From positions 298,352 to 362,351 of the forward strand of contig MU006236.1 in the NCBI GenBank assembly GCA_010093685.1: a DNA stretch of 64,000 bases, read 5' to 3'. The position numbers were made by a program, and so were the translations under genes. Below the pieces are notes generated by a model, which searched no databases, was not told where the DNA came from, and saw nothing but the letters and a program-made list of their open reading frames with translations. Numbering within the stretch: the first letter of the stretch is position 1; the number at the start of each line of letters is the position of its first letter. This stretch comes from Ophiobolus disseminans. Lineage: Eukaryota; Ascomycota; Dothideomycetes; Pleosporales; Phaeosphaeriaceae. Below, piece after piece: positions 33,325 to 44,376 of the stretch.

Positions 33325-34317
33325 ATGCCCAAACTCCTAATCTACGGAGCCTCAGGCTACACAGGCCTTATCGCCGCTCACCATGCCTCTTCCCTCGGCC
33401 TCTCCTTCATCCTCGGCGGCCGCTCCGGGAGCACCAAAGTCGCAGCCCTAGCACAAGAATTGAGTGTAGAATATCGCCTCTTCGACGTTATGCAACCAGG
33501 GCCCATCGACACCGCTTTCGAAGGGATTTCTGTCCTGCTTAATTGCGCCGGTCCATTCAATCTCACTGCCGAACCACTCATGGCGGCGTGTATACGCAAC
33601 GGCGTGCATTATCTGGATATTGCGGCGGAGCTCGATAGCTACCTGTTCGCGGAGAAATTGGATCTAGAGGCAAGAAAGGCGGGTGTTATGTTGATGCCGG
33701 GCTGTGGAGGAAGCGTGGTGATGCTAGGATGTTTGGCTGGCAAGGCTATTGAAAACGTCAAGGATCCAGTGGGAATTGATATCTCGCTCTGCGTTTCTGG
33801 CCCAATGTCGCGGGGCTCGGCGATAAGTGCATCGCGCAACATGAGTTCGGAGGTTATGCAGCGCGAGAATGGAGAGCTTGTCACGGGAGAACCCGGCGCC
33901 ATCATTCAGCTTGACTTCGACAACGGGGCGGGTAGTGTGGATAACTATCCCCTCACTTTGCCAGACCTCATCACCATCTGGAAGGCAACAAAGGTGCGCA
34001 ATATCCGCACCTTTGTGCACGTTGCTGGAGGCGTTTTCCCTACTGGACATCTCGATGCGTTGCCGGATGGTCCTACGCAGGAGGAGAGGGAGGCTGCACC
34101 GTACCATGCCGCAGTGAAGGTCACTGCACAGGATGGAACTGTTACAGCCGCCGTGCTTCATACAGTAAATGGGTATACATTTACTGGCTTAGCGTCCACC
34201 GAAGCTGCGCGCAAGGTTCTGGTCGGAGTTTTTGAACCAGGATTCCAGACACCTGCCGTCGTTTTCGGGAATGACTTTGTGCAAACAATTGGGCAGTCGC
34301 AGGTTAAGATTCTGTAA
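33325..34317 (+). CDS. saccharopine dehydrogenase-like NAD(P)-binding reductase
   Basis: A single exon encodes 330 residues. The N-terminal Rossmann fold KLLIYGASGYTG (residues 3-14), followed by LGGRSGSTKVAALA and VLLNCAGPFNLTAEPLMAAC, is the hallmark of the saccharopine-dehydrogenase-like / trans-acting enoyl reductase family. Later blocks are HYLDIAAELDS and MLMPGCGGSVVMLG. Members are NADP-dependent oxidoreductases of mostly unknown substrate; some act with polyketide or lipid pathways. It is shorter than true saccharopine dehydrogenases and lacks their C-terminal catalytic domain. A role in lysine synthesis is therefore unlikely. It is divergently arranged with the SDR gene. Confidence 0.88.
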   Translation: MPKLLIYGASGYTGLIAAHHASSLGLSFILGGRSGSTKVAALAQELSVEYRLFDVMQPGPIDTAFEGISVLLNCAGPFNLTAEPLMAACIRNGVHYLDIAAELDSYLFAEKLDLEARKAGVMLMPGCGGSVVMLGCLAGKAIENVKDPVGIDISLCVSGPMSRGSAISASRNMSSEVMQRENGELVTGEPGAIIQLDFDNGAGSVDNYPLTLPDLITIWKATKVRNIRTFVHVAGGVFPTGHLDALPDGPTQEEREAAPYHAAVKVTAQDGTVTAAVLHTVNGYTFTGLASTEAARKVLVGVFEPGFQTPAVVFGNDFVQTIGQSQVKIL

Positions 34318-35134
34318 AACATTGGATTGTACTACTCATTGCAATTTAACACTTAGTAGGGTGGACACTTAACCTTGAATACTAAACTAGGCTCCTTGTG
34401 CTGCTACGTATGCCGTCTTAAATTAGCTAGTCGTTGAACAGTGCTGTCGCATAAGGTACATGTGCCGCGGCTATCCACAGTCCTTTCTGACTCGTCAATC
34501 TCAAAGGGTGCGGGAGTATCGACAAATTTCCGGGGAGGCTGTCACATGGGCTTGCAACAGTGAAATATGGAGTTGTTGAGTAAAACCCGAAGAAGCATGG
34601 AGATCGGAAACTTGTACCGCTCTCCTATAAGAGACGCTGCCATATCCCCATCGGTCCTCTCTACGAGAGCTAGATTCGTGAAGCTACACGGATATGAATC
34701 GTCCGTTGCAGCCAGTTGACCTCTTTCTGTGCGGCTGAGCAAATTCTGTGTCACACCAAAAGATGAATGTTGTGCCTCCTGGGATCCACGCTGGATCACT
34801 GGCCTGGAAACAAGGTATGGGTGCTTTTTTTGTAGTGCTTCAACCGCGAATCTTTCTTCTGAAATATGCGTTCGCATCTATGGTGCAAGTATTATACTCC
34901 TTGCCGCGCCCGGTACAGTGTTTCTGCCTCATGTCGCCCTAGATCGCCTTTTCGGTGCTCGCCAGTCAAGACTGAGTTGCAGCAGCATATCAATATCATC
35001 ACCCATCCTGGCCAAGTCAAGTTGCTGTTCTACGGCCGTATAGTCTAATAGGCTGAATATAAAGCGCATTTTTTGTTTGCATCTTTTCCTCGTGTAGGTG
35101 TTTCGTCTAGATTCCGGCCAGAGGGACAGCAGTA
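34318..35134. other. intergenic, no supported gene
   Basis: Open stretches on both strands at 34542-35043 lack motifs. Confidence 0.45.
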
Positions 35135-35915
35135 ATGGACTGTGTAGCGGTTCAACGGCAACGTCGACGGGCGACAAGAAACTATATGTCTCTATACGTT
35201 GGTAAGAAACAGTGCGCGACTAGACAATCGCGCCACGGATTTGAACAGTGTGACGAGGTGATGGGCATCTCAAACCTAGCGGGCGCTCCCGGAGCATCAC
35301 GCAGGATCGTGCTCGAAAGCGTCATGGGGTATACCATGATAATCATTCCAGTTTGTCCTGGAAGGAGTTTTGAGTTGGTTATCCACGATGACGATGGCGT
35401 TGCTGCTGCAGCCGCCGTAACGACGGTGACGGTGGCTGAGGCTGAAGTCGCGATTGCGCAAAAGGATGACGATGAAGAGACAGGTACGTTCTAGTTTGCT
35501 AGTGCACATCAAGAATGCAGAGGCAAGCGCTTGACGTGTACGTGAAAGGTGTGTGTGTGCTCGAAATCAATCACACGCTGACAACAAGAAAGCATACGAC
35601 GACAGTAGTGGAACACACCACCTGACTGAAACCGACGACGCACCGCTGGACGACGAAAAAGCCGTCGAGTATAACATTAGTGGAAGCAGGCTCAGCCTGA
35701 ATGATGCTGCGGCTGGGGAAAACCCGAACACCGTCACCGATCCCTTGGGGGATGTGTCGGATGATGACCTGGCCTTCATGGAAGTAAGAGGCCAGGCAGG
35801 GTATGACCAAAACGAAGCCCTTCAGCTTGTGACCTTTGAGACCACTGAAGCGCAAGTGGTGGGCATGGCGCGTGGGCCCCTACGGACAACAAGATTCCAA
35901 GCGATTTTGACATGA
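35135..35915 (+). CDS. hypothetical acidic protein, two exons
   Basis: Exons 35135-35483 and 35593-35915 join in phase across a 109 bp intron (GTACGT...AAAG, branch-like gctgac), giving 223 residues. The N-terminal part has a hydrophobic MGYTMIIIPVCPG patch, an Ala/Val-rich stretch, then a strongly acidic second half (ETDDAPLDDEKAVEY, DVSDDDLAFMEV). No family was recognised. The start is uncertain: ATG 35135 or an internal ATG near 35325 are both possible. Confidence 0.4.
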
Positions 35916-36392
35916 ACTGAGCAGTGCAAGTGCAACAGTTGCACGCTTTTGTCTGCCAGCCTCGGGTGAGTCCTCAAAAAAATCGTGTTTGGTTGCGGGG
36001 AGGTGTAGAGGGATCAAGGAATTCTGCGGGTATTGTGACGGGCATTGGGAGCCATGTGGAGCGCGGCGACAGCTTCAGTCGGACGAGACGTAAATGTAGT
36101 CGCAGAGCGCTCTGGCCAGGTGCTGTTCGTGTTAAACTTTCGCTGCTGGAACCATCATGTACGTAGTATGCGCGAATGCAGCGGATACTAGGCTTTGCGC
36201 TCTCCGCTGCAGTAGCGCATGTTATGTGACAAGTTAAGTCGCGATGCAAACATCAAATGCACCGCGAGTGAGGATCCAGTTCAATCTATTGGCAGCACAA
36301 TTAAATCTTCATCTACGAATTCTAGGGGTATATTATGTAACATCGCATCGTACACTTTCGGCGCCTACACCGTTTCTCAGCGCCTACGTCGT
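35916..36392. other. intergenic, no supported gene
   Basis: Lies between the 3' ends of the acidic hypothetical gene and the DDHD gene, a convergent pair. No motif was recognised. Confidence 0.5.
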
Positions 36393-39300
36393 TCACTCCT
36401 TGGGCTTGAATACGCGGTGGCGCGCGAGGAGTTGGGATATCATGAAGTGGCTCACGTCTTCGTCGGCCCAGTAAGCTAGGTGGCTTGCTATGCTGGCGAG
36501 GAGGGAGATGTCGAAAGCCTGTTGGTCCTTCATTAGCAAGCATTCACGCAGTGAAAGAAAGATGCGAAGGGAATGGGGACGGAACTTACGCCTTCCTGGA
36601 TCGAATAATCCACCCGCCCATTACCATTCAGCGCTCGGACTTTCAGTTCCTCTTTCTTCAGCTTGCGGCTCTTTTCTTCGAGCTCTTGCCATTCGACATC
36701 TTGTTCATCTCTCTCGCCATCTTCGACACTTGCATTGCTTTGTCGTCGTTTCTGGAAGCCGGCGAAGAGCGTCTCAACCTCGCTTTCGATAAGGGTGGGC
36801 GGGTGCTCGCCGTCCTCGCCCGGCACGATCGTTTCCTGACCCAAGCGTCGGCGGCGCTCTTCGTTTATGAATGCCGACGGCGGCTCGTTGACATCGGGAA
36901 TCGTGAGACTGGAGATTGATGTTGGTGGCATGGTGGGTCTGCGCGGATTGGGGTTCGCCATGTCGGTGGCTGAGATGCCGAGACTGCGGTTGAGCAATCC
37001 GCTCGCGATACCGCTCCCAAGAGAGCTCCAAAACTCGTTCACGCTTTGGTTGACACGTGCGCCGATGCCGGTTAGGCCTTGGGAAGCAGGGGCACCGAAG
37101 ATGCCTTTCTTAGTGTATGGCAATGGCTGAGCTTTGAGGCCGGCCATGGCGGGCGAGATCAACGGTTCGATGCGGTAGCTGATGGGGTCGGTGGGGTGGA
37201 AGATGTTGTAGACTTGTTTGCAGAGAGGCGATGAAGTGGTAATGTCAAAGGTGTGGGATTGTTCTTCTGCCGTCGCGGAGAAGGGGTCGTCGAGAAGGTC
37301 GCCGGGCGTTTTTGGGATGGTGATGGGCTTTGAAGGGCGAGCGATTATGGTGCGGCCTTTCAGCATTTGAAAGAGGCCAATTGGCGAGCCTAATGCGTAG
37401 AAGTCTTCTACCTCGAAATCAAGCTTCAGGCCCTCCTCAGTGTGTCGGCGGTGCTTGCTCGTGTGGGAGCCAGATCGCATACTGGCGTCTTTCTGGATGC
37501 AGAGGATGTCGAACATGATGGCTGAACCGAGAGAGTGGCCTACTAGGCTGACCTTACCCTTGAAGTTGGGATTGCGTTCCTTGTACAGGCGGTATACACG
37601 ATTGAGTTCGTTGACGACGATGCGAGATATGTGGCCCTTGTATGCAGGACTCTGATACAATAGGATATCCAGCGCGAGGTCGGTAAGGAAGTTGCGCACA
37701 GCTGGGACGCCTTCAACGGTGATGTCCTCAAGATTGGGGTACTCATGGTCCTCGTGGTCGAGGTCGCCCAAGTCGTGCTCCTTGCGGTTGTGCTTGAGAC
37801 TTTGTTGTGGAAAGTCGAGTAAATGTCGCCATATGATGGGAATGACCTGAATGCGGTTGTTCTTCGTCTCAGAGTCCACCTCGGCATTCAGTGCTTGCAG
37901 ATCTGGGGAAGCTGCATACACTTGCTTGAACGACTTGCGCAGGGTGTTGACATCGTGGATGAAGTTGATACTCTCCGTGCGCATGCCGAGTCGCTGCCCA
38001 ATGCCATGCGTGATGAGCAGCAGGTGTTCGATGTCACGACCCTGATCACGGCTATCCTGGTTCTTGTAGTCGTCGCGCATCTCCTTCTCGTCCCGCTTCC
38101 GCTGCTCTTCCTCCTGTTCGCGCTCGTAGTCTGTCTTGGACGAGGTCATCAATGAAGAGACTTGTCTTTCGAGATTCCTCCTCCGTGTCTGTGTGGGGGA
38201 CTCGTTCTGCGCCTCGATATCCGAGATGTCAGCATCAGATACCGTGTCTGAGCCATCTGTGTTGGCATCCTTGCCATTATCTGAGCCGTAAGCCATGGAT
38301 GGGGTTGTGGGTTGGTCTGCTTCCTTCTTGCCATCGGCTCCCTTCGCCGAGCTCGGCTCCTTTTTCTTTTCCTTGATATTCTTGTAGCCACGAATGTATT
38401 TGTATCCGGCAAAATGCGCACCTCCTGCAAACCGCTGATACAGGGTGCTGCCCATGCGCGACCACATGTCGTCAGTCAGCAGCCATGCAGTGGTCTCGTC
38501 TTGATATGTCACAGTTGAGTTCAGATGTGTGCCGAAGAGTCGGTGTGTTTTGGGCAACTCTGGCGGTTGGTCAGATGGTGTAGGTGTCGCGTCTGGCGTC
38601 GCATCGGCCTGCTCTTTGCCCGCCTCACTCCGTAGACTGCCATATGAGGTCTTTGGTGTAACTGGATTCGAGGACGAGTCTCGATTCAGTTTGCCCAGCT
38701 CTTTGCGATGGTCGCCTTCCACGACAGGTCCCATGGAGAGTGGTCGGCTGCGGGGTTGTGACGCTGACCGCTTCTCGTCGGGCTTGCCAAAGCGCCAGGG
38801 CCTGATCTTCAGGAAGCCTTCCTCGAGCTGCATGGCCAGGCCCTCGTCGACAGCCTCGCCGTCTGGTGTGAACCACGTGCCTCGCTTGACATCGTACACG
38901 GGTCCCAGCCAGTACGACGGCGCCAGCTCGCGTGTCTCGATCTCGACATCGAAGAGGTAGTCTTCGTTCACCGAGACCTTGGTCGTGGTTGCCTTTGCTG
39001 TGGTGCCTTCCTTGTCGGGCTTGTCCGGTGTGGGGGAGCCGGCAACGCTCTTTCTCGATTCGGCGGCGTTCGCTACGTCGGCTGATTTCTGGAAGGCAGC
39101 CTCGATGGCGTCCGAGTCGCTCGTGCTGAAAGGGATCCACTTCTTCGGCTTCGGCAGGGCTGAGTCGGATGCGAGGCCATGAGCTGATAGCGGCTTCCGC
39201 TTTGGTACGTCTACTGCATGGTACCACCTCACGGCGAGTGGAGGGCAGTCCTTCGGATAGCCTCTCACGCTCAGCCTGTGTCTCCGATCCACCACGTGGT

Positions 39301-39472
39301 CTCCGCCCCTCTGTGTGCCCAGAACAGCCGCCTCCCTCTCCTTGGCTTTTGCGCGGTCTTTCTCCCTATCGGCGTCGGTCTTGGGTGTCGGCGGTGGCTT
39401 CGGGGTGGGAGCACGCGAGCCCCACGGCGACAAGTTGGCGAGGAAGCCTTGCTTGTTATCCGGCGCCGCCAT
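36393..39472 (-). CDS. DDHD domain phospholipase (phosphatidic-acid-preferring PLA1 type), two exons
   Basis: Exons 39472-36590 and 36518-36393 are separated by a 71 bp intron (GTAAGT...CAACAG, branch-like gctaat), giving 1002 residues. A WWE-like N-terminal region has WYHAVDVP and DYLFDVEIETRELAPSYWLGPVYDVKRGTW. A low-complexity linker follows, then HLLLITHGIGQRLG and the lipase nucleophile elbow SLVGHSLGSA (Ser at about residue 645). The DDHD domain (DFYALGSPIG, NIFHPTDPISYRIEP) ends in EGAFDISLLASIASHLAYWADEDVSHFMI in exon 2. Without this splice the frame would end in an unrelated tail. Family members hydrolyse phosphatidic acid and related lipids at ER/Golgi or mitochondrial membranes. 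The start MAAPDNKQG is the first ATG in frame. Confidence 0.9.
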
Positions 39473-39914
39473 TCTGTCGAATGGTGGGGTAACGCCGCCG
39501 CTGCGGATTTTATCTACAAGGGTTTTTACGCTGTAACGTGAGTTTCTGATGGGCAATCTCGGCAGGCGTCTGTGGTGGACGAGTGCGCGAGACGCGGGGA
39601 GAAGAAGGCGAGGGAACGTCGTGATGGGCAGACTTCACAGGATGACTGGGTGTACCTATGTAACACTCCCAATCATCAGTCGGACAGGGGTCATATCAAG
39701 GGACATGTGTCAAGGGCAGCACAGGTGGATCCTGATTTCTGCATGTCTTGCACATGCAACCGTCTAACGCGCAGGAAAACGTCATGTCACGCCTCCAGCC
39801 GAGCGGGCCCTGGCCGACAATTAGCGTGCGGGGCACCCAAGCTTCCCCGGCACTCGCATCTCGTAAGCCACCAGACGATGCTGCCAAATGTCACTCATGT
39901 GAGGCTTCAACAAC

Positions 39915-41164
39915 ATGGAACTTTACCGCCCATACCGCACTCTAGTACCGCGCTCTTTTCGCCAGCTACCGGCTGGGGAAAGATTCAGCGTCGCCGACGC
40001 TGCACAGCTCAAGCTCACGCTCCAGGCGCTCGATGACAAGATCGAGCATGACGTCGATGTCCAAGCCCTCAAAGACGCGTGCAAGTCGCGTCCGTTCCAC
40101 GAGGAGATATATGTAGATGGCTCAGAAGAGTTCTTCCTCCTCATCAAGAGCATCATGCGCCCCGACCTCATCCCGAGCGTGTACATTGAAGCTTATGAGA
40201 CGCTACGGCAGGGTCGCTACCCATGGAACCACTACCGATTTTCAGACGTTAGAAAAGGCATTGACCCCATCTTCTCCCAAGTACGCAGCCTACTGGCCAG
40301 ACTCGATGAGCTGTGTGGGACCAAGCTAGACGAGACCATCCGCGCGCTCGAGGATACAGGCAGGCGCCACCCCTTGAACGCTCCTTCCCTACTTTCTGAC
40401 TCTAAACAGCCACGCCGTTTCCGTTCCTGCGACTACCTGCCGAACTCCGTCTGCAGATATACGCTCACCATCTGCCCCGCGAAGACCACATCGCCCTCCT
40501 TCACCGCCCCCCGCGCGAGCTCCATCGTGACCGCAAACCTCCACACATTAACCTGGCCATCATGCGCGCGAATCATCAACTACACAACGAAATCACGAAA
40601 TACTTCTATGAGAAGCGAACATTGTTTATCGTGTTAGCTCGCGACAAACAAAGCCGCATGCTGAGTGACGAATACGTCTCGAGATATTACGAGACCCTTG
40701 CCGCAATGAGTCCGTACACTCGGCAACTCTTCACCAAAGTCGAGTTCCAGGTAGGGCTTTTCGCTGAGCAAACCTTTGAAGCGCGACGTCACGTCCATGT
40801 ACCATCCGTCACGGATCCAATGCACCACGTCATCGCGTTGCTTCCTAATCTTACCACCGTCGTACTTACCTTTCCTACGACGGCTGCACAGCGAGGGATG
40901 GTTCGTATCCGGACCAAATACGCAGCGCAAATAAGCGACACACTAGACTGGTTGCTGAGCTACCTGCCTAACGAGATGCAACTGTTATGGGACTTAAAAT
41001 CATTTCCTATGACTGCTGACCCACGCATAACGGACGAAGTGAGGTTGCGTGGCATCATCGAGTCTAGAGGGCCGGTGAAGCATGAAGATAGTGTGACACG
41101 GCATCTTTCAGCCAAGGCAGGTGAGCCGAAGTGTCATCCTGTATTTGATGCGCTCAAGCGGTAG
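39915..41164 (+). CDS. 2EXR/F-box-like domain protein, probably two exons
   Basis: Exons 39915-40314 and 40410-41164 join in phase (95 bp intron, weak GTGGGA donor, good TAAACAG acceptor), giving 384 residues. The second exon opens with FPFLRLPAELRLQIYAHHLPREDHIALLHR, the F-box-like/2EXR signature. MRANHQLHNEITKYFYEKRTLFIVL follows, the usual companion motif. The N-terminal exon has no recognised domain; its fusion depends on the chosen intron. The function is unknown, with protein interaction inferred. It resembles the product of 3422-4187 in domain type, but not closely. Confidence 0.6.
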
Positions 41165-41522
41165 ATGGCCTGTATTATATCAGACTCTACACATGGTTTT
41201 GGACATCCTCAGAGCAACATCAATCGATCGCTAACATGCATAAACCATCAACGAGCGACAATTCTGGCACTAACCGAACGGACCAAAGAGCATTCCAGAG
41301 GGATTTCGTGAACTTGTTCGACCGCATTCGATGATGCGAGCGTCTTCTTACACAGTCCAGCAATCGCGATGTTTTGTTTTCATCAGTTTGAGATACTGGC
41401 TCACAGAGGGTTCTAGCGCACTCGCTTTCACTTTTACGTTCACATTCACCTCAATTTCGTTGTCACGGCGTTTGCTTAGGTCCATAAAACTCTAAGCCTC
41501 CACACCTTTTTCTCAAATCAAC
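41165..41522. other. intergenic/promoter region
   Basis: Pyrimidine-rich leader before 41523; nothing else was recognised. Confidence 0.5.
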
Positions 41523-42260
41523 ATGGAGCCCGCCGAATCCTTCGAACACGACGCAATAGACGCGACCGCCATGTCTGACCCGGAAGACCAGCATGCGCCT
41601 CCAACTGCAGTTGCGGTCCTAGCCGCATCTTCGCGCACTCCTATTGTGAATGACGCTACACATAACGCACACGATGAGTCGGGTGTGGATAGTGAAAGCA
41701 CATCACCAGCCACAGCAGTAGTTCTAGCCGCATCCTCAAGCATTCCCATCGCAAACGACGCGACACCCCACGCGACAGATGCGATCGATGATCTGGGTAC
41801 AGGCGACGAAGGCATTCCATCAGCCAGAGCAGCAGTTCCAGCCGCAACTTCAACTATTCCCGCTGCACCTCAAGCCCACCCCAACGCCTTGAAAGTTTGG
41901 ATGCACAACCTCTCCAACGCCCTACTCGCCCAAGCTCTCAACCTCCCCGCCACAATGGCCAACGCCATTCTCCCAGAGCCTGTCCGCCAAGAATGGATAC
42001 ACCTCTTCACCGCCCTACACACCAAATACGCCAACCTTCCAATCCGTTACCGCTACGGCATTCCCATCGTCGCCTTCTCCGTGTTGTACACCGAATACCA
42101 AAACCCAGGCTACTTCCCGCGCCCCGCTAGCTTAACGAACGGGATCATCGGCTTCCTGTGCGCAAGCGCCATCATCCTGGCTGTTGTTACGCTGCACGAC
42201 TACATCGAGACGAAGAAGTGGCCATGGCAAGAAGACGGCTGGGTCTGGCCGTGGGAGTGA
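41523..42260 (+). CDS. low-complexity membrane-anchored hypothetical protein
   Basis: It encodes 245 residues. The N-terminal 120 are Ala/Thr/Ser/Asp-rich with three imperfect copies of a unit like AVVLAASSSIPIANDAT (around residues 28-50, 60-82 and 98-115). A folded-looking part follows (NALLAQALNLPATMANAIL, WIHLFTALHTKYANLP), then a hydrophobic transmembrane candidate NGIIGFLCASAIILAVVTL near the C-terminus and a Trp-rich end (WPWQEDGWVWPWE). No family was recognised. The stop is TGA at 42258-42260, and the same frame remains open for another 180 codons downstream (see 42261-42800). Confidence 0.6.
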   Translation: MEPAESFEHDAIDATAMSDPEDQHAPPTAVAVLAASSRTPIVNDATHNAHDESGVDSESTSPATAVVLAASSSIPIANDATPHATDAIDDLGTGDEGIPSARAAVPAATSTIPAAPQAHPNALKVWMHNLSNALLAQALNLPATMANAILPEPVRQEWIHLFTALHTKYANLPIRYRYGIPIVAFSVLYTEYQNPGYFPRPASLTNGIIGFLCASAIILAVVTLHDYIETKKWPWQEDGWVWPWE

Positions 42261-42800
42261 TTCCTCTGGCAGAACACGGCCTACGACTTCGGCGCGAGCG
42301 TTAGTACAGCGGCACCAGCCACGCTTCAACGCGTTGGATTTGCGACGCCGGAGGCAAGCATTACTCCAGCTGCCCGCATCGGCACTGTTATGCCTCCTCC
42401 CACGGCGAGAAAACAGCCTATCATTATTCCGCCCACGCCCTTCCTTCCACCTGGTTTACGGCCCATCCATCTTCCACCGCCCACGCCGCATCCGTCAGGC
42501 CTGCTGGGCGCGTCACCTGAGCCGCGTAGATTCTCGCACTTTAGTGGTGACGGGTTTGTGGATAAGCATAATAATTTGAGAGCGATTGCGCAGTGGTCGA
42601 AGCCGCAGGGGGGACGGTTTCAGCATGTTAGGGAGATGATGGGGGTGGAGAGGATGGATGGTGAGGAGCGGGCTGGGGGAGAAGGTGGGAGGTTGGTGGA
42701 TATTGAGGAGGTGGAGGAGGATGTTGAAGAGGATGGGGATGAGGAGGACACGGAAGAGGAGGAGGTCGGAGAGAGTCTCATCTCAGTCGATGAAATCTAA
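42261..42800 (+). CDS. open continuation of the preceding frame after an in-frame UGA
   Basis: After TGA 42258-42260 the same frame continues without a stop for 179 codons (FLWQNTAYDFGAS ... SLISVDEI, TAA at the end). It has Pro-rich blocks (IIIPPTPFLPPGLRPIHLPPP), a conserved-looking RRFSHFSGDGFVDKHNNLRAIAQW, and an acidic coiled tail (EEVEEDVEEDGDEEDTEEEEV). Composition and length suggest it is the C-terminal part of the same protein. The stop may be a nonsense mutation, a read-through site or a sequencing error. No intron of normal fungal length removes it in phase. Confidence 0.5.
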   Translation, partial: FLWQNTAYDFGASVSTAAPATLQRVGFATPEASITPAARIGTVMPPPTARKQPIIIPPTPFLPPGLRPIHLPPPTPHPSGLLGASPEPRRFSHFSGDGFVDKHNNLRAIAQWSKPQGGRFQHVREMMGVERMDGEERAGGEGGRLVDIEEVEEDVEEDGDEEDTEEEEVGESLISVDEI

Positions 42801-43132
42801 AGTGGATGAGGAGATCTGAAGAGTATGGCAAGGCATTGGGAGTACAATGGGATGATTGTCCTATGACTAAATGAAAGGAAAGTCGTGGTTTCTTAGCATT
42901 GATTGCTTAGTTACGTATCTTACACACCTCCGTTACGCAGTCATGTTTCCTAGTCACCTCCTCTGACGATATGGTCGATGATTCGTGCCATGCACGGGTA
43001 TACAACGACACCTAGAATACCGCACACACACACACACACACAGCACAACACGGCATAGTCAAGGTCTCTTCCCTAATACACAACTATCAATTACGGGCAA
43101 CCAACAAATCAACAACCTGTCCTAAATCAAAC
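42801..43132. other. intergenic with CA microsatellite
   Basis: Contains a (CA)n tract of about 20 bases near 43023-43042, then a leader before 43133. Confidence 0.6.
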
Positions 43133-43618
43133 ATGCCACCCATTCCGCTTCTCACAGAAACCGCCTACGATCAAGCAACCCAAACCCTCCAAGCCTCCAC
43201 AGACGCCCCAACCTCCCTCCAATACTCCCCCCGCCTCACTAACCAATTTTCAAATCTTTCATGCGACCCCATCGCCCCCGAGCGCGCACGCTATCTCGGC
43301 TCCTATCTCTCGCTCCTAACGGCGCGCAAGTACCATGCCAAGACACCACCGGACAACGAGGTCGACGAGGTGCTTTTAATTCTGCGCAGCGTGAAGTATA
43401 ACTTCGAGTGGGGCTATGTTACGGCGCTGAGGCATGAGCACGGGAGGGATGCGGTTATTTTCGAGCGCAGTGTAGAGGCTGATAAAGGGAAGGCGGATCT
43501 GGCATTTTTGGAGAGGTTAGAGGGGGAGGCAAGGGGGTATCTTGGGATTGAGGTGGTTGAGGAGGAGGAGGAGGAGAGTGGTGTGGAGCAGGAGGGAAAG
43601 AAGGACGTGGGGGAGTAG
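43133..43618 (+). CDS. hypothetical acidic protein, last gene before the repeat block
   Basis: A single exon encodes 161 residues. The middle section (ERARYLGSYLSLLTARKYHAKTPPDNEVDEVLLILRSVKYNFEWGYV) looks folded and helical. The tail is Glu-rich (EVVEEEEEESGVEQEGKK). No family was recognised. The ATG follows aatcaaac, a good context. Only about 30 bases separate its stop from the MITE-like repeat, so its terminator region may have been altered by transposon insertion. Confidence 0.6.
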   Translation: MPPIPLLTETAYDQATQTLQASTDAPTSLQYSPRLTNQFSNLSCDPIAPERARYLGSYLSLLTARKYHAKTPPDNEVDEVLLILRSVKYNFEWGYVTALRHEHGRDAVIFERSVEADKGKADLAFLERLEGEARGYLGIEVVEEEEEESGVEQEGKKDVGE

Positions 43619-43650
43619 AATAAGGAGGAACATACCGCCCCTAGGGTTGT

Positions 43651-43800
43651 TTTGAGCAGGGTGTTAATAACGTTTTTATTCTAGTATCATGTTATAAAAT
43701 TATTCTAGATTGTGAAAATTGTTTCAAAATGGTATTAACGTCGCTTAACATAATGTTAATGCTATAGTGGTCTAAAATCGTTTCTAACACTCTGCTTAAA
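43651..43800. mobile_element. 150 bp MITE-like element with terminal inverted repeats
   Basis: Left end tttgagcagggtgttaataa (43651 on) pairs with the right end ...aacactctgcttaaa (to 43800). About 18 of 22 bases match as inverted repeats. The interior is AT-rich and non-coding. A small non-autonomous DNA transposon is the simplest reading. The target duplication is unclear. Confidence 0.55.
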
Positions 43801-44049
43801 GCCCCCCACCTTCACTCCCGAGGTCGGGGAGCCCGAGTGAAGATGGAATGTAGCATGAGATGTTCAAATTATGAGGATGCCCCGTATCGTTGGAACCACA
43901 CTAACCCCCTTTTTGATATTGCTCTAGGGCTGCTAATTTAAAATCTAAGCTTTCTGCAAGTCGTACGTACTATGCCCGTGCGCGGGTCGCCACACGTCGC
44001 GGGTCGACCCACTCCCCACTAAAACACCAGACAAGCCACTTTGCGCAAC

Positions 44050-44376
44050 GCCTCATAACTCAACCACTATAGCACTAATTGACAACGCGATTGCAGCAAT
44101 CGAATTGCTGGAAGCAGGAGAACACTTTTCATACTAGGCAGTAGCTAGACAGTTTAGCGTGGCAGTCAGTACGCTAACGCGGAGGCACAAGGGTCGTCAG
44201 AGGTCTCTGGACGCTCAGAAAGCTCATTAACAGAAACTTAACCTACAACAAGAGGCTGCACTCGTACAATACATTAACGACCTCACTAAGAGAGCGCTGC
44301 CGCCTACGAGAAAGATGGTACAAAATTTCGCGTCGCATATAGCTGCAGAGCCTGTGAGCGACTCGTGGGTGACGCG
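44050..44376 (+). pseudogene. Pogo/Fot1-type transposase, N-terminal fragment
   Basis: One frame with two RIP-like TAG/TAA stops reads IALIDNAIAAIELLEAGEHF, then AVARQFSVAVSTLTRRHKG (a helix-turn-helix of the Psq/CENP-B type) and LPPTRKMVQNFASHIA, followed by the PV..SWV motif typical of fungal Pogo/Fot1 transposases. It stops abruptly at the LTR starting at 44377. The DDE catalytic domain is absent. Confidence 0.75.

Noticed and set aside
28595..34317. Secondary-metabolite gene cluster (Zn2Cys6 regulator, SDR, saccharopine-like reductase)
   Set aside because: No core synthase (PKS, NRPS, terpene, DMATS) lies in the window, and these families are common outside clusters.
36533..36589. C-terminal tail of an unspliced DDHD frame
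   Set aside because: It lies in a clean intron; splicing restores the conserved DDHD end in exon 2.
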